DNA from: Pseudomonas moraviensis | Lineage (GTDB): Bacteria > Pseudomonadota > Gammaproteobacteria > Pseudomonadales > Pseudomonadaceae | Length of the DNA: 64,000 bases | Assembly (NCBI RefSeq): GCF_900105805.1 | Contig: NZ_LT629788.1 | Span: 4,572,501-4,636,500, forward strand | Direction: 5' to 3' | In this document: positions 31,399-39,150 of the stretch, in pieces | Position numbering within the stretch: position 1 is the first letter of the stretch | Layout of the letters: every line of letters starts with the position of its first letter | Program-made: the position numbers and the translations under genes | The notes under the pieces: generated by a model | Told to the model about the DNA's origin: nothing | Database searches by the model: none | Seen by the model: only the letters and a program-made list of their open reading frames with translations

Positions 31399-32700
31399 TT
31401 ACAGAGTTTTTTCGAAAATCTTCGAATTGCGCTGATAGTTGTACAGCGACGCCCGCGCCGCTGGCAGGCGTTCGACGCTGCTCGGCTCGAACCCGCGCTC
31501 ACGGAACCAGTGCGCGGTGCGGGTGGTGAGCACGAACAGGGTTTTCAAACCCTGCGCCCGCGCCCGGGTTTCGATGCGCTCAAGCAATTCGTCGCCGCGG
31601 CCGCCATGGCGGTATTCCGGATTCACCGCCAGACACGCCAGCTCGCCCGCATCGGAATCGGCAATCTGATACAGCGCCGCACAAGCAATGATCATCCCTT
31701 CACGCTCGACCACGCTGAACTGCTCGATCTCGCGCTCCAGCACTTCACGCGAACGGCGCACCAGAATGCCCTGCTCTTCCAGTGGACTGATCAGGTCGAG
31801 CAGGCCACCGACGTCTTCAATCGCCGCCTCGCGCACCAGCTCGAATTGCTCTTGCGCGACCAGCGTACCGCCACCGTCACGGGTGAACAGTTCGGTCAGC
31901 AGCGCGCCGTCTTCGGCGTAACTGACGATATGGCTGCGCGCCACTCCGCCACGGCAGGCCTCGGCGGCGGCATCGAGCAACTCCGCTTGATAGTTGCTCA
32001 TGCCCAGGCGCTGCAGATGCGCCGGCACCTGTTGCGGGCGCAGTTCGCGCACCAGTTTGCCGTTCTCGTCGATCAGGCCGAGCTCGGCGCCGAACAACAG
32101 CAGCTTGTCCGCGCCCAGATCAATCGCGGCGCGGGTGGCGACGTCTTCGCAAGCAAGGTTGAAGATTTCGCCGGTCGGCGAGTAGCCCAACGGCGACAGC
32201 AGCACGATCGAACGCTCGTCGAGCAGGCGGTTGATGCCCTTGCGGTCGACCCGACGCACTTCGCCGGTGTGGTGATAGTCAACGCCTTCCAGCACGCCGA
32301 TCGGCCGCGCCGTGACGAGGTTGCCGCTGGCCACGCGCAAGCGTGAGCCCTGCATCGGCGAAGAGGCCATGTCCATCGACAGCCGCGCTTCGATGGCGAT
32401 ACGCAAATGGCCAACCGCATCGATCACACATTCCAGAGTCGCGGCATCGGTGATGCGCATGCCGTGATGGTAATGCGGGGTCAGGCCACGGGCGGCGAGG
32501 CGGGTTTCGATCTGCGGGCGCGAACCGTGCACCAGCACCAGACGCACGCCGAGGCTGTGCAGCAAGACCAGGTCGTGGACGATATTGCCGAAATTCGGAT
32601 GCTCTACGCCGTCGCCGGGAAGCATGACGACGAAGGTGCAATCGCGGTGGGCATTGATGTAGGGAGACGCGTGGCGGAGCCAATTGACGTATTCGGGCAT
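31399..32700 (-). CDS. argA: N-acetylglutamate synthase
   Basis: Cytosolic acetyltransferase of 433 residues that makes N-acetylglutamate from glutamate and acetyl-CoA, the entry to arginine synthesis. The N-terminal ~290 residues are an amino acid kinase-like domain (FGNIVHDLVLLHSLGVRLVL, then HGSRPQIE), which binds arginine for feedback; the C-terminal ~140 are a GNAT domain (LAVNPEYRHGGRGDELLERI). This is the classical bifunctional-fold ArgA. The ATG at 32700 (MPEYVNWLRHASPYI) is chosen because similarity begins there, discarding an extra 19 residues. Paired in the same direction with argE. Confidence 0.95.
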   Translation of the reverse strand: MPEYVNWLRHASPYINAHRDCTFVVMLPGDGVEHPNFGNIVHDLVLLHSLGVRLVLVHGSRPQIETRLAARGLTPHYHHGMRITDAATLECVIDAVGHLRIAIEARLSMDMASSPMQGSRLRVASGNLVTARPIGVLEGVDYHHTGEVRRVDRKGINRLLDERSIVLLSPLGYSPTGEIFNLACEDVATRAAIDLGADKLLLFGAELGLIDENGKLVRELRPQQVPAHLQRLGMSNYQAELLDAAAEACRGGVARSHIVSYAEDGALLTELFTRDGGGTLVAQEQFELVREAAIEDVGGLLDLISPLEEQGILVRRSREVLEREIEQFSVVEREGMIIACAALYQIADSDAGELACLAVNPEYRHGGRGDELLERIETRARAQGLKTLFVLTTRTAHWFRERGFEPSSVERLPAARASLYNYQRNSKIFEKTL

Positions 32701-32870
32701 GAACCTGGGCCTGTAATAAAGAGCAGCCGAAAAAAAGGGGCGAAACGAAAAACGCACAGCGGGCTGATGGTTATCGTCGGAACAGGCTTGGCGACACGCG
32801 CGCTCTCCTCATGAATACGGGTTGGGGTGCAGGCAATTTAGCGGGTTCGGTCAGACAAAACACAACTCCC

Positions 32871-32962
32871 CTGTAGGAGTGAGCCTGCTCGCGATAGCGG
32901 AATTTCAGTCAATATCTTCGGTGACTGACTCACCGCTATCGCGAGCAGGCTCACTCCTACAG
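32871..32962. repeat. REPIN of the GTAGGAGTGAGCCTGCTCGCGA type, copy 5
   Basis: Inverted arms ctgtaggagtgagcctgctc and gagcaggctcactcctacag, with inner gatagcgg / ccgctatc, between argE and argA. The 275-base spacer shows no other feature. Confidence 0.92.
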
Positions 32963-32975
32963 GTACAGCATTCAC

Positions 32976-34133
32976 TCACACAAGTTTGTCCGGGCTCAGG
33001 CAGTAATGTTCAATCAACTGCCGAATCAGATGCACGGTAGGCTGCAAACGTGACATTTCAAGGTACTCGCCCGGTTGATGCGCGCAGGCGATGTCGCCGG
33101 GGCCAAGCACAATGGTTTCGCAGCCGAGGCGCTGAAGATAAGGCGCTTCGGTGCCGAACGCTACTGCTTCGGCACGATGACCGGTGAGCTTTTCGGCGAT
33201 GCGCACCAGTTCGGCATCCTCGGCCTGCTCGAACGGCGGCACTTCCGGGAACAGCGGTTTGTAATCGATTTTCACCTTGTGCCGCTCGGCCACCGGGTTG
33301 AGCTTGCGCAGGATTTCCGCGCGCAGCACGTTCGGGTCCATGCCCGGCAGCGGCCGCAGGTCGAATTCCAGCGAACACTGGCCGCAGATGCGATTGGGGT
33401 TGTCGCCGCCATGAATGCAACCGAAGTTCATCGTAGGTTGCGGCACGCTGAACTGTGGATTGCTGAATTCGCGCTGCCACAACAAGCGCAGGCCGCGCAG
33501 TTCGCCGATGGCATCGTGCATCGCTTCAAGGGCGCTGTGGCCCAGCCGCGGATCCGAGGAGTGACCGCTCTGCCCGAGGATGTCGATGCGCTCCATCATG
33601 ATGCCCTTGTGCATGCGGATCGGCTTGAGCCCGGTCGGCTCGCCGATCACCGCCGCGCGGCCCAGCGGTTGCCCGGCCTCGGCCAGCGCGCGGGCGCCGG
33701 ACATTGAGCTTTCTTCGTCGCAGGTGGCGAGAATCAGCAGCGGTTGTTTGAACGGTTGCTCGAGCAGCGGCTGCACGGCTTCGATGATCAGCGCAAAGAA
33801 GCCCTTCATGTCGCAACTGCCCAGCCCTACCCAGCGGCCATCGACTTCGGTGAGCTTCAGCGGGTCGGTCTGCCACAACGCGTCATCGTAGGGCACCGTG
33901 TCGCTGTGCCCGGCCAGCACCAGGCCGCCGGGACCACTGCCAAAACTGGCGAGCAGATTGAATTTGCCGGGGCTGACCTGCTGGATATCGCAGCTGAAAC
34001 CCAGGTCACCCAGCCAACCCGCCAGCAGATCGATGACGGCGCGGTTGGATTGATCGAGGCTCGGTTGGGTACAGCTGACCGATGGCGCGGCAATCAGCGC
34101 GGCGAACTGGTCTTGCATGGACGGCAATGGCAT
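32976..34133 (-). CDS. argE: Acetylornithine deacetylase
   Basis: Zinc-dependent amidohydrolase of 385 residues (M20 family) that removes acetate from N2-acetylornithine in arginine synthesis. Metal-binding and catalytic motifs: LAGHSDTVPYDD, GSCDMKG, ATCDEESSMSGAR, GEPTGLKPIR and the dimerisation lid (GQSGHSSDP). ATG at 34133 (MPLPSMQDQ) is preferred to the GTG codon before it. It is upstream of argA across a REPIN. Pseudomonads also recycle acetyl groups by argJ, so this argE may act on related substrates. Confidence 0.92.
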   Translation of the reverse strand: MPLPSMQDQFAALIAAPSVSCTQPSLDQSNRAVIDLLAGWLGDLGFSCDIQQVSPGKFNLLASFGSGPGGLVLAGHSDTVPYDDALWQTDPLKLTEVDGRWVGLGSCDMKGFFALIIEAVQPLLEQPFKQPLLILATCDEESSMSGARALAEAGQPLGRAAVIGEPTGLKPIRMHKGIMMERIDILGQSGHSSDPRLGHSALEAMHDAIGELRGLRLLWQREFSNPQFSVPQPTMNFGCIHGGDNPNRICGQCSLEFDLRPLPGMDPNVLRAEILRKLNPVAERHKVKIDYKPLFPEVPPFEQAEDAELVRIAEKLTGHRAEAVAFGTEAPYLQRLGCETIVLGPGDIACAHQPGEYLEMSRLQPTVHLIRQLIEHYCLSPDKLV

Positions 34134-34289
34134 CACTGACTCCAGGTCCCGGATTGAGGCCCACTATAGAACCATCCGGCGCGCGGAATAAACCGCCGCA
34201 GGGCGTAGGAAGTTTGACTCCTGTACACTGCACGGCCTTGGCAGCCACACATTCCCCCGGCTGCGCTCCCGATTCTGGATGTTCCGGCC

Positions 34290-35660
34290 ATGCAAAAAGA
34301 AACCGAAATCAAACTCCGCGTCAGCCGCGAAACCCTCGCTGCCCTGCGCGAGCACCCGCTGCTGAAGAAACGCAACAAAAGTGGCTGGGAACGCCGTGAG
34401 TTGATGAACCAGTATTTCGACACCCCCGAGCGCGATCTGGCCCAGGCCAAAGTCGCCCTGCGCCTGCGCAAGGACGGTGACGAAGTGATTCAGACCCTCA
34501 AGACCCGTGGCCAGAGCGTCGCCGGTCTGTCCGAGCGTAACGAGTACGACTGGAAACTGCCGAAAGCCAAACTCGACGTGAAGAAACTCGACGGCGAATG
34601 CTGGCCCGAGGCGCTGGCCGAGCTGGACAAGAAAACCCTCAAGCCGATCTTTACCACTGATTTCGTCCGCGAGCGCGCCGAAATCGCCTGGGGCCGTGGC
34701 AAGACCAAAGTCGTTATCGAGGCGGCGCTGGATCTCGGTCACGTGGTGGTCGGCAAGCAGAAGGAAGAGATCTGCGAACTGGAACTGGAGCTGCGCGAAG
34801 GCGAGCCCGCCGCGCTGTTGGAACTGGCTGCTGAACTGGCAGAGACCCTGGCACTGATGCCGTGCGACATCAGCAAGGCCGAGCGCGGTTATCGCCTGCA
34901 CGACGCCAACAGCTACTCGCTGAGCCTGCCAGCGCCGCAGCTGACCACCGAAACCCGTCTCGACGACGCCTTCGCCGCGCTGAGCTGGCACCTGCTCGGC
35001 AGCAGCCAGCGTCTGGCCGAACAATATCGCTTCAACGGCCACTGGCGCCTGCTGCAGGACTGGGTCGAGAACCTCGCGGAAATGCGCGCCCTGCTCAGCA
35101 GCCTCGGTCAAGCGGCACCGCGTCAGTCGACCCACGACCTGCGCGTCGCCCTTGATGCCTTGCTGGAAGACTGGCGCCCGCTGGTGCAGGTCGGCATCGA
35201 AGACGAAGACGTGCGCAAAGCCGCGCCTGAGCAGTTCCTCGAAGAGCTGGAAGACCCACGCTGGGGTCAGTTCTCGCTGAACGCCTCGCGCTGGCTGCTG
35301 GCCCGTACCTGGACCGCCGACCGCAACACTCGCGGCAACCGTCAGGGTGACGCGCAACTGCACAGCTGGTTGCCGCGTCTGCTGGGCGAAGAAGCCACCG
35401 CTCTGCAGTTGCAGCGCTACCAGCAGCAGCCGGAAGATCTCGCCGAGCAACTGCCGCGCATCGAGCGCATTCAGGTCTGGCTGCACCATGCACGCAACGT
35501 GCTGGATATCCCGGAAATGGATCGCCTCTACGGCGAGCTGAACAAACTGGCGCAACTGGCCAACGAGCCGACCATCACCGACGAACTGCTCGATGCACGC
35601 AAGCATCAGGCGATTGCGGTGTACCAGAACCGCGCCTGGAAGATCCTCCTGCGCATGTAA
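34290..35660 (+). CDS. CYTH-CHAD domain inorganic triphosphatase (YgiF-like)
   Basis: Cytosolic two-domain protein of 456 residues. Residues 1 to about 200 are a CYTH domain: ExExK in ETEIKLRV at the start, then NQYFDTPERDL, KVALRLRKDG, the QTLKTRG strand and ELELELREGE. Residues about 210-450 are a CHAD domain, helical with conserved His (HDLRVALDALL). Relatives hydrolyse inorganic triphosphate and CHAD domains bind polyphosphate. It stands alone, divergent from argE. A paired REP follows the stop. Confidence 0.93.
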   Translation: MQKETEIKLRVSRETLAALREHPLLKKRNKSGWERRELMNQYFDTPERDLAQAKVALRLRKDGDEVIQTLKTRGQSVAGLSERNEYDWKLPKAKLDVKKLDGECWPEALAELDKKTLKPIFTTDFVRERAEIAWGRGKTKVVIEAALDLGHVVVGKQKEEICELELELREGEPAALLELAAELAETLALMPCDISKAERGYRLHDANSYSLSLPAPQLTTETRLDDAFAALSWHLLGSSQRLAEQYRFNGHWRLLQDWVENLAEMRALLSSLGQAAPRQSTHDLRVALDALLEDWRPLVQVGIEDEDVRKAAPEQFLEELEDPRWGQFSLNASRWLLARTWTADRNTRGNRQGDAQLHSWLPRLLGEEATALQLQRYQQQPEDLAEQLPRIERIQVWLHHARNVLDIPEMDRLYGELNKLAQLANEPTITDELLDARKHQAIAVYQNRAWKILLRM

Positions 35661-35664
35661 CACG

Positions 35665-35774
35665 TTGTGGCGAGGGAGCTTGCTCCCGCTGGGCTGCGAA
35701 GCGGCCCCGAAACCTGCGTCCGCAGGAACAGGGAGTCCTCCGGCCTCCAGCGGGAGCAAGCTCCCTCGCCACAA
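35665..35774. repeat. Paired REP element with TTGTGGCGAGGGAGCTTGCTCCCGCTGG arms
   Basis: Inverted arms ttgtggcgagggagcttgct and agcaagctccctcgccacaa, continuing as cccgctgg / ccagcggg, around a GC-rich spacer with its own hairpins (gcggcccc, cctgcgtccgcagg). It lies between convergent genes and is likely a terminator as well. Confidence 0.9.
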
Positions 35775-35780
35775 TTGCTA

Positions 35781-36245
35781 TCAGACCGGGAGGCTGGTGG
35801 TGGACTTGATCTCCGACAGCGCCACGATCGAATTCACTTCCTGTATCCCCGGCACCAGCGACAGCTTCTCGAAGAAGAACCGCTCGTACGCCTCGATGTC
35901 CGCCGCAACGATGCGCAACATGAAGTCCACGGCACCCATCAGCACGTAACACTCCAGCACTTCCGGAAAGCCGCGAATCGCCTCGGTGAATTCGGTGAAG
36001 TTCGACCGGCCGTGGGCGTTGAGTTTGATCTCGGCGAAGATCTGCGTGTTCAGGCCGATCTTCTTGCGATCCAGCAAGGTCACCTGCCCGCGAATGATGC
36101 CCTCCTCCTTCATCCGCTGAATCCGCCGCCAGCACGGCGATTGCGACAGGCCCACCTGCTCGGCGACCTGCGCGCTCGACAGCGAGGCGTCTTGCTGCAG
36201 CAAGGCGAGAATCTTGCGATCGTAGCCATCCAGCTCGCTGTGCAT
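35781..36245 (-). CDS. Lrp/AsnC family transcriptional regulator
   Basis: Cytosolic regulator of 154 residues: N-terminal winged helix (DRKILALLQQDASLSSAQVA, then EQVGLSQSPCWRRIQRMKEEG) and a C-terminal RAM domain (VLECYVLMGAVDFMLRIVAADIEAYERF) that binds amino acids. SQSPCWRR in the recognition helix is typical of the Lrp/AsnC family. Divergent from the ACT-like small gene across a 126-base spacer, so that gene may be a target. Ligand unknown. Confidence 0.93.
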   Translation of the reverse strand: MHSELDGYDRKILALLQQDASLSSAQVAEQVGLSQSPCWRRIQRMKEEGIIRGQVTLLDRKKIGLNTQIFAEIKLNAHGRSNFTEFTEAIRGFPEVLECYVLMGAVDFMLRIVAADIEAYERFFFEKLSLVPGIQEVNSIVALSEIKSTTSLPV

Positions 36246-36371
36246 AAAAAATCCTCAAAGATCAGCTTTCACGAATCATCGATTTCGATAAATCCCGTCA
36301 AGCGCCGATCATAGCCAAGAAATACCCCGCGCCGAATGTAAAAATTTCTCCAGCACCTTTGGAGACTCGCC

Positions 36372-36710
36372 ATGCCGCACCTTGAAGCCGTGAACAGCCC
36401 CGCCACCCGCGCCGATGTCTGGAACATCAGTAACGCGCACTGCCTGGCGCAATACCAAATCCTCGCCGAGGCCGAGCCCGATCTGCTGGTGCGGGTATTG
36501 AATCTGTTCGCCTTGCAGTTCCTGACGCCGGAGCAGGTCAACGTGCAGCGCCAGGACGATCTGCTGTCGATCGATCTGCTGATGAGCGGCCTGAGCTGGC
36601 ATCGCGCGCAGGTGATCGCGGAAAAACTGCGCAACCTGATCAGCGTCTGCTCGGTGGATCTGCACAACGTCGACGCGGCATGGCAGGCGCCCGTGCAAGC
36701 CGCCGGCTGA
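36372..36710 (+). CDS. Conserved small protein with an ACT-like pattern
   Basis: Product of 112 residues, with no signal peptide. The central part (AEPDLLVRVLNLFALQFLTP, then EQVNVQRQDDLLSIDLLMSG and HRAQVIAEKLRNLISVCSVDL) has the beta-alpha-beta order of ACT domains in acetolactate synthase small subunits (IlvM/IlvN-like), but lacks an associated large subunit here. I do not recognise a named family. It is divergent from the Lrp-type regulator and 92 bases upstream of the GspE-type gene. A regulatory or binding role for a small ligand is possible. Confidence 0.6.
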   Translation: MPHLEAVNSPATRADVWNISNAHCLAQYQILAEAEPDLLVRVLNLFALQFLTPEQVNVQRQDDLLSIDLLMSGLSWHRAQVIAEKLRNLISVCSVDLHNVDAAWQAPVQAAG

Positions 36711-36802
36711 CAGATCCGGCAACGGCTTCGTCGGGTAGTGGCCCAACGGTCAGCAGCGCCACGACTATCCTTTTGGGCATGACGCTTAAAAAGGAAAGCC
36801 AC

Positions 36803-38587
36803 ATGTCCGTTCAATTTGTCACTCAGGACCGCTGGCTGGACCTCAACGATGTACTGCGTGAACTGGTCGCCCAAGGCTTCATCTGCCAGGACGCGGCGGA
36901 ACAGGCGCTCAATGCCCGCCGTCGCCATGCTGCTCACGGGCAGATGCATCCGCTGGAGTTCATCGCCAGCCAACAACTCGACGACCTCAGCCGGCCAGGC
37001 AAATATCTGGATCTGGAAAGCCTGACCCTGTGGCTGGCGCAACAGGCCGGCCAGCCGTACTTGCGCATCGATCCGTTGAAAATCAACGTCGCAGCGATCA
37101 CACCGCTGATGTCCTATGCCTTCGCGCAACGGCACAGGATTCTCGCCGTCGCCGTGGACCGTGATGCGGTGACCGTGGCCAGCGCCCAGCCTTACGTCAA
37201 CGGATGGGAAGCCGATCTGACCCACGTATTGAAGTTGCCGATCAAACGGGTCGTGGCCAACCCGGTGGATATCCAGCGCTTCAGCGTCGAGTTCTTTCGT
37301 CTGGCCAAATCGGTCAGCGGCGCCAGCAATGCCGACGCGCAGGGCGGCAATCTCGGCAACTTCGAACAACTGCTCAATCTCGGCGCCAGCGATCAGGAGC
37401 CGGACGCCAACGACGCACACATCGTCAACATCGTCGACTGGCTGTTCCAGTACGCCTTCCAGCAGCGTGCCAGCGATATCCACATCGAACCGCGCCGCGA
37501 GCATGGCACCGTGCGCTTTCGCATCGACGGCGTGCTGCACAACGTCTATCAATTCCCGCCGCAGGTGACCATGGCAATTGTCAGTCGCCTGAAAAGCCTC
37601 GGTCGCATGAACGTCGCGGAAAAGCGCAAACCCCAGGATGGCCGGGTCAAGACCAAGACCCCGGATGGCGGCGAAGTGGAATTGCGTCTGTCGACCCTGC
37701 CGACGGCGTTCGGCGAAAAAATGGTCATGCGGATTTTCGATCCGGAAGTGCTGCTGAAGAATTTCGACCAGTTGGGTTTCAGCGCCGACGACCTGCGGCG
37801 CTGGCAGGACATGACCCGCCAGCCCAACGGCATCATTCTGGTCACCGGGCCGACCGGTTCGGGCAAGACCACCACCCTCTACACCACGCTGAAAAAACTG
37901 GCGACGCCGGAGGTCAACCTCTGCACCATCGAAGACCCGATCGAAATGGTCGAGCCGGCCTTCAATCAGATGCAGGTGCAGCACAACATCGAACTGAGCT
38001 TCGCCGCCGGGGTGCGCGCGCTGATGCGACAGGACCCGGACATCATCATGATCGGCGAGATCCGCGATCTGGAAACCGCGGAAATGGCGATTCAGGCCGC
38101 GCTAACCGGGCACCTGGTCTTGTCCACCCTGCACACCAACGATGCGCCAAGCGCCATCAGCCGTTTGCTCGAACTCGGCGTGCCGCATTACCTGATCAAG
38201 GCGACCGTGCTGGGGGTCATGGCCCAGCGTCTGGTGCGCACGTTGTGCCCGCACTGCAAGGCGCCGCTGACGCTCGAAGAGGAAGATTGGCAAACCCTGA
38301 CCCGGCCATGGCAGGCGCCGCTGCCGAGCCATGCGCAACGGGCGATCGGTTGCCTGGAATGCCGCGACACCGGCTATCGCGGCCGCGCCGGGGTCTACGA
38401 AATCATGCAACTGAGCGACAGCCTGAAAGCGCTGATCACCCCGGACACCGACCTCACCGCGATTCGGCGCCAGGCCTTCAAGGAAGGCATGCGCAGCCTG
38501 CGCCTGTCCGGCGCGCAGAAGGTCGCGGCGGGCCTGACCACGGTGGAGGAAGTGCTGCGGGTGACGCCACAAAGTGAGTTGAAATAA
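36803..38587 (+). CDS. Orphan GspE/PilB-type secretion ATPase
   Basis: Cytosolic hexameric ATPase of 594 residues of the type II secretion / type IV pilus family. N-terminal T2SSE_N-type domain to about residue 160, then the ATPase core: ASDIHIEPRREHG, KPQDGRV, Walker A GPTGSGKTTT near residue 348, the Asp box IEDPIE, Walker B-like IIMIGEIRD near 414, and LSTLHTNDAPSA. A zinc-type tetracysteine is present: CPHC at 482/485 and CLEC at about 517/520. No prepilin, inner-membrane platform or secretin gene is adjacent. ATG at 36803 fits the family start. It could drive a pilus or secretion system encoded elsewhere. Confidence 0.9.
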   Translation: MSVQFVTQDRWLDLNDVLRELVAQGFICQDAAEQALNARRRHAAHGQMHPLEFIASQQLDDLSRPGKYLDLESLTLWLAQQAGQPYLRIDPLKINVAAITPLMSYAFAQRHRILAVAVDRDAVTVASAQPYVNGWEADLTHVLKLPIKRVVANPVDIQRFSVEFFRLAKSVSGASNADAQGGNLGNFEQLLNLGASDQEPDANDAHIVNIVDWLFQYAFQQRASDIHIEPRREHGTVRFRIDGVLHNVYQFPPQVTMAIVSRLKSLGRMNVAEKRKPQDGRVKTKTPDGGEVELRLSTLPTAFGEKMVMRIFDPEVLLKNFDQLGFSADDLRRWQDMTRQPNGIILVTGPTGSGKTTTLYTTLKKLATPEVNLCTIEDPIEMVEPAFNQMQVQHNIELSFAAGVRALMRQDPDIIMIGEIRDLETAEMAIQAALTGHLVLSTLHTNDAPSAISRLLELGVPHYLIKATVLGVMAQRLVRTLCPHCKAPLTLEEEDWQTLTRPWQAPLPSHAQRAIGCLECRDTGYRGRAGVYEIMQLSDSLKALITPDTDLTAIRRQAFKEGMRSLRLSGAQKVAAGLTTVEEVLRVTPQSELK

Positions 38588-38656
38588 GTCGCCACGGAAC
38601 TGGATCGATGGATCGCCGATCCAACGCCGTAGTCAATCCCCAGGAGTCACCCCATC

Positions 38657-38974
38657 ATGCGTCTCAAACTTGCTGTCGCCACCTTGGCCCTGCTGTCGCT
38701 TCCCGTTGGTTCGGCCATGGCGGACAGCTTTTGGCGTAACGTCATCTCCTCCGGCGCCACCACCGGTTCGACCTACCTGACGTTCAAGGATCACAAGCTG
38801 ATCGTCGCCGCCCAGGACGATGCCGGCAGCTTCGTCGCCAGCGACGGCGGCATCCGTGGCCCGTACCTGGAAGCAGCGATGCAGAAAGTCCGTGCTGACA
38901 ACCCGGGCCTGCAGGCCTCGGACATGGAACTGGCGAACGCGATTCTGGCGAAGAACGCCGTGGCTTCCGAGTAA
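38657..38974 (+). CDS. DUF2388-family secreted protein
   Basis: Secreted protein of 105 residues: signal peptide (LKLAVATLALLSLPVGSAMA) and a compact domain FWRNVISSGATTGSTYLT, then KLIVAAQDDAGSFVASDGGI and ANAILAKNAVAS. This matches the DUF2388 family found almost only in Pseudomonas, often in tandem copies. Function unknown. A strong terminator follows immediately. It lies 70 bases after the GspE-type gene. Confidence 0.85.
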   Translation: MRLKLAVATLALLSLPVGSAMADSFWRNVISSGATTGSTYLTFKDHKLIVAAQDDAGSFVASDGGIRGPYLEAAMQKVRADNPGLQASDMELANAILAKNAVASE

Positions 38975-38975
38975 C

Positions 38976-39008
38976 AAAAAGTGCCGCTCGATCGAGCGGC
39001 ATTTTTTT
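38976..39008 (+). terminator. Intrinsic terminator after the DUF2388 gene
   Basis: Stem GTGCCGCTCG / CGAGCGGCAT around ATC, flanked by an A run and a T run of seven. Confidence 0.9.
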
Positions 39009-39037
39009 GCCCGGATTTCAGCTCCACCACAATCCCT

Positions 39038-39128
39038 TGTAGGAGTGAGCCTGCTCGCGATAGCGGTGTATCAGGCAAATTCTCCGGTGACTGATTCACC
39101 GCTATCGCGAGCAGGCTCACTCCTACAG
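39038..39128. repeat. REPIN of the GTAGGAGTGAGCCTGCTCGCGA type, copy 6
   Basis: Inverted arms tgtaggagtgagcctgctcg / cgagcaggctcactcctaca with inner gatagcgg / ccgctatc; spacer tgta-tcaggcaaattctccggtga, between the convergent DUF2388 and gcvP genes. Confidence 0.92.
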
Positions 39129-39150
39129 GGGAACTGTGTACACCTATGTA

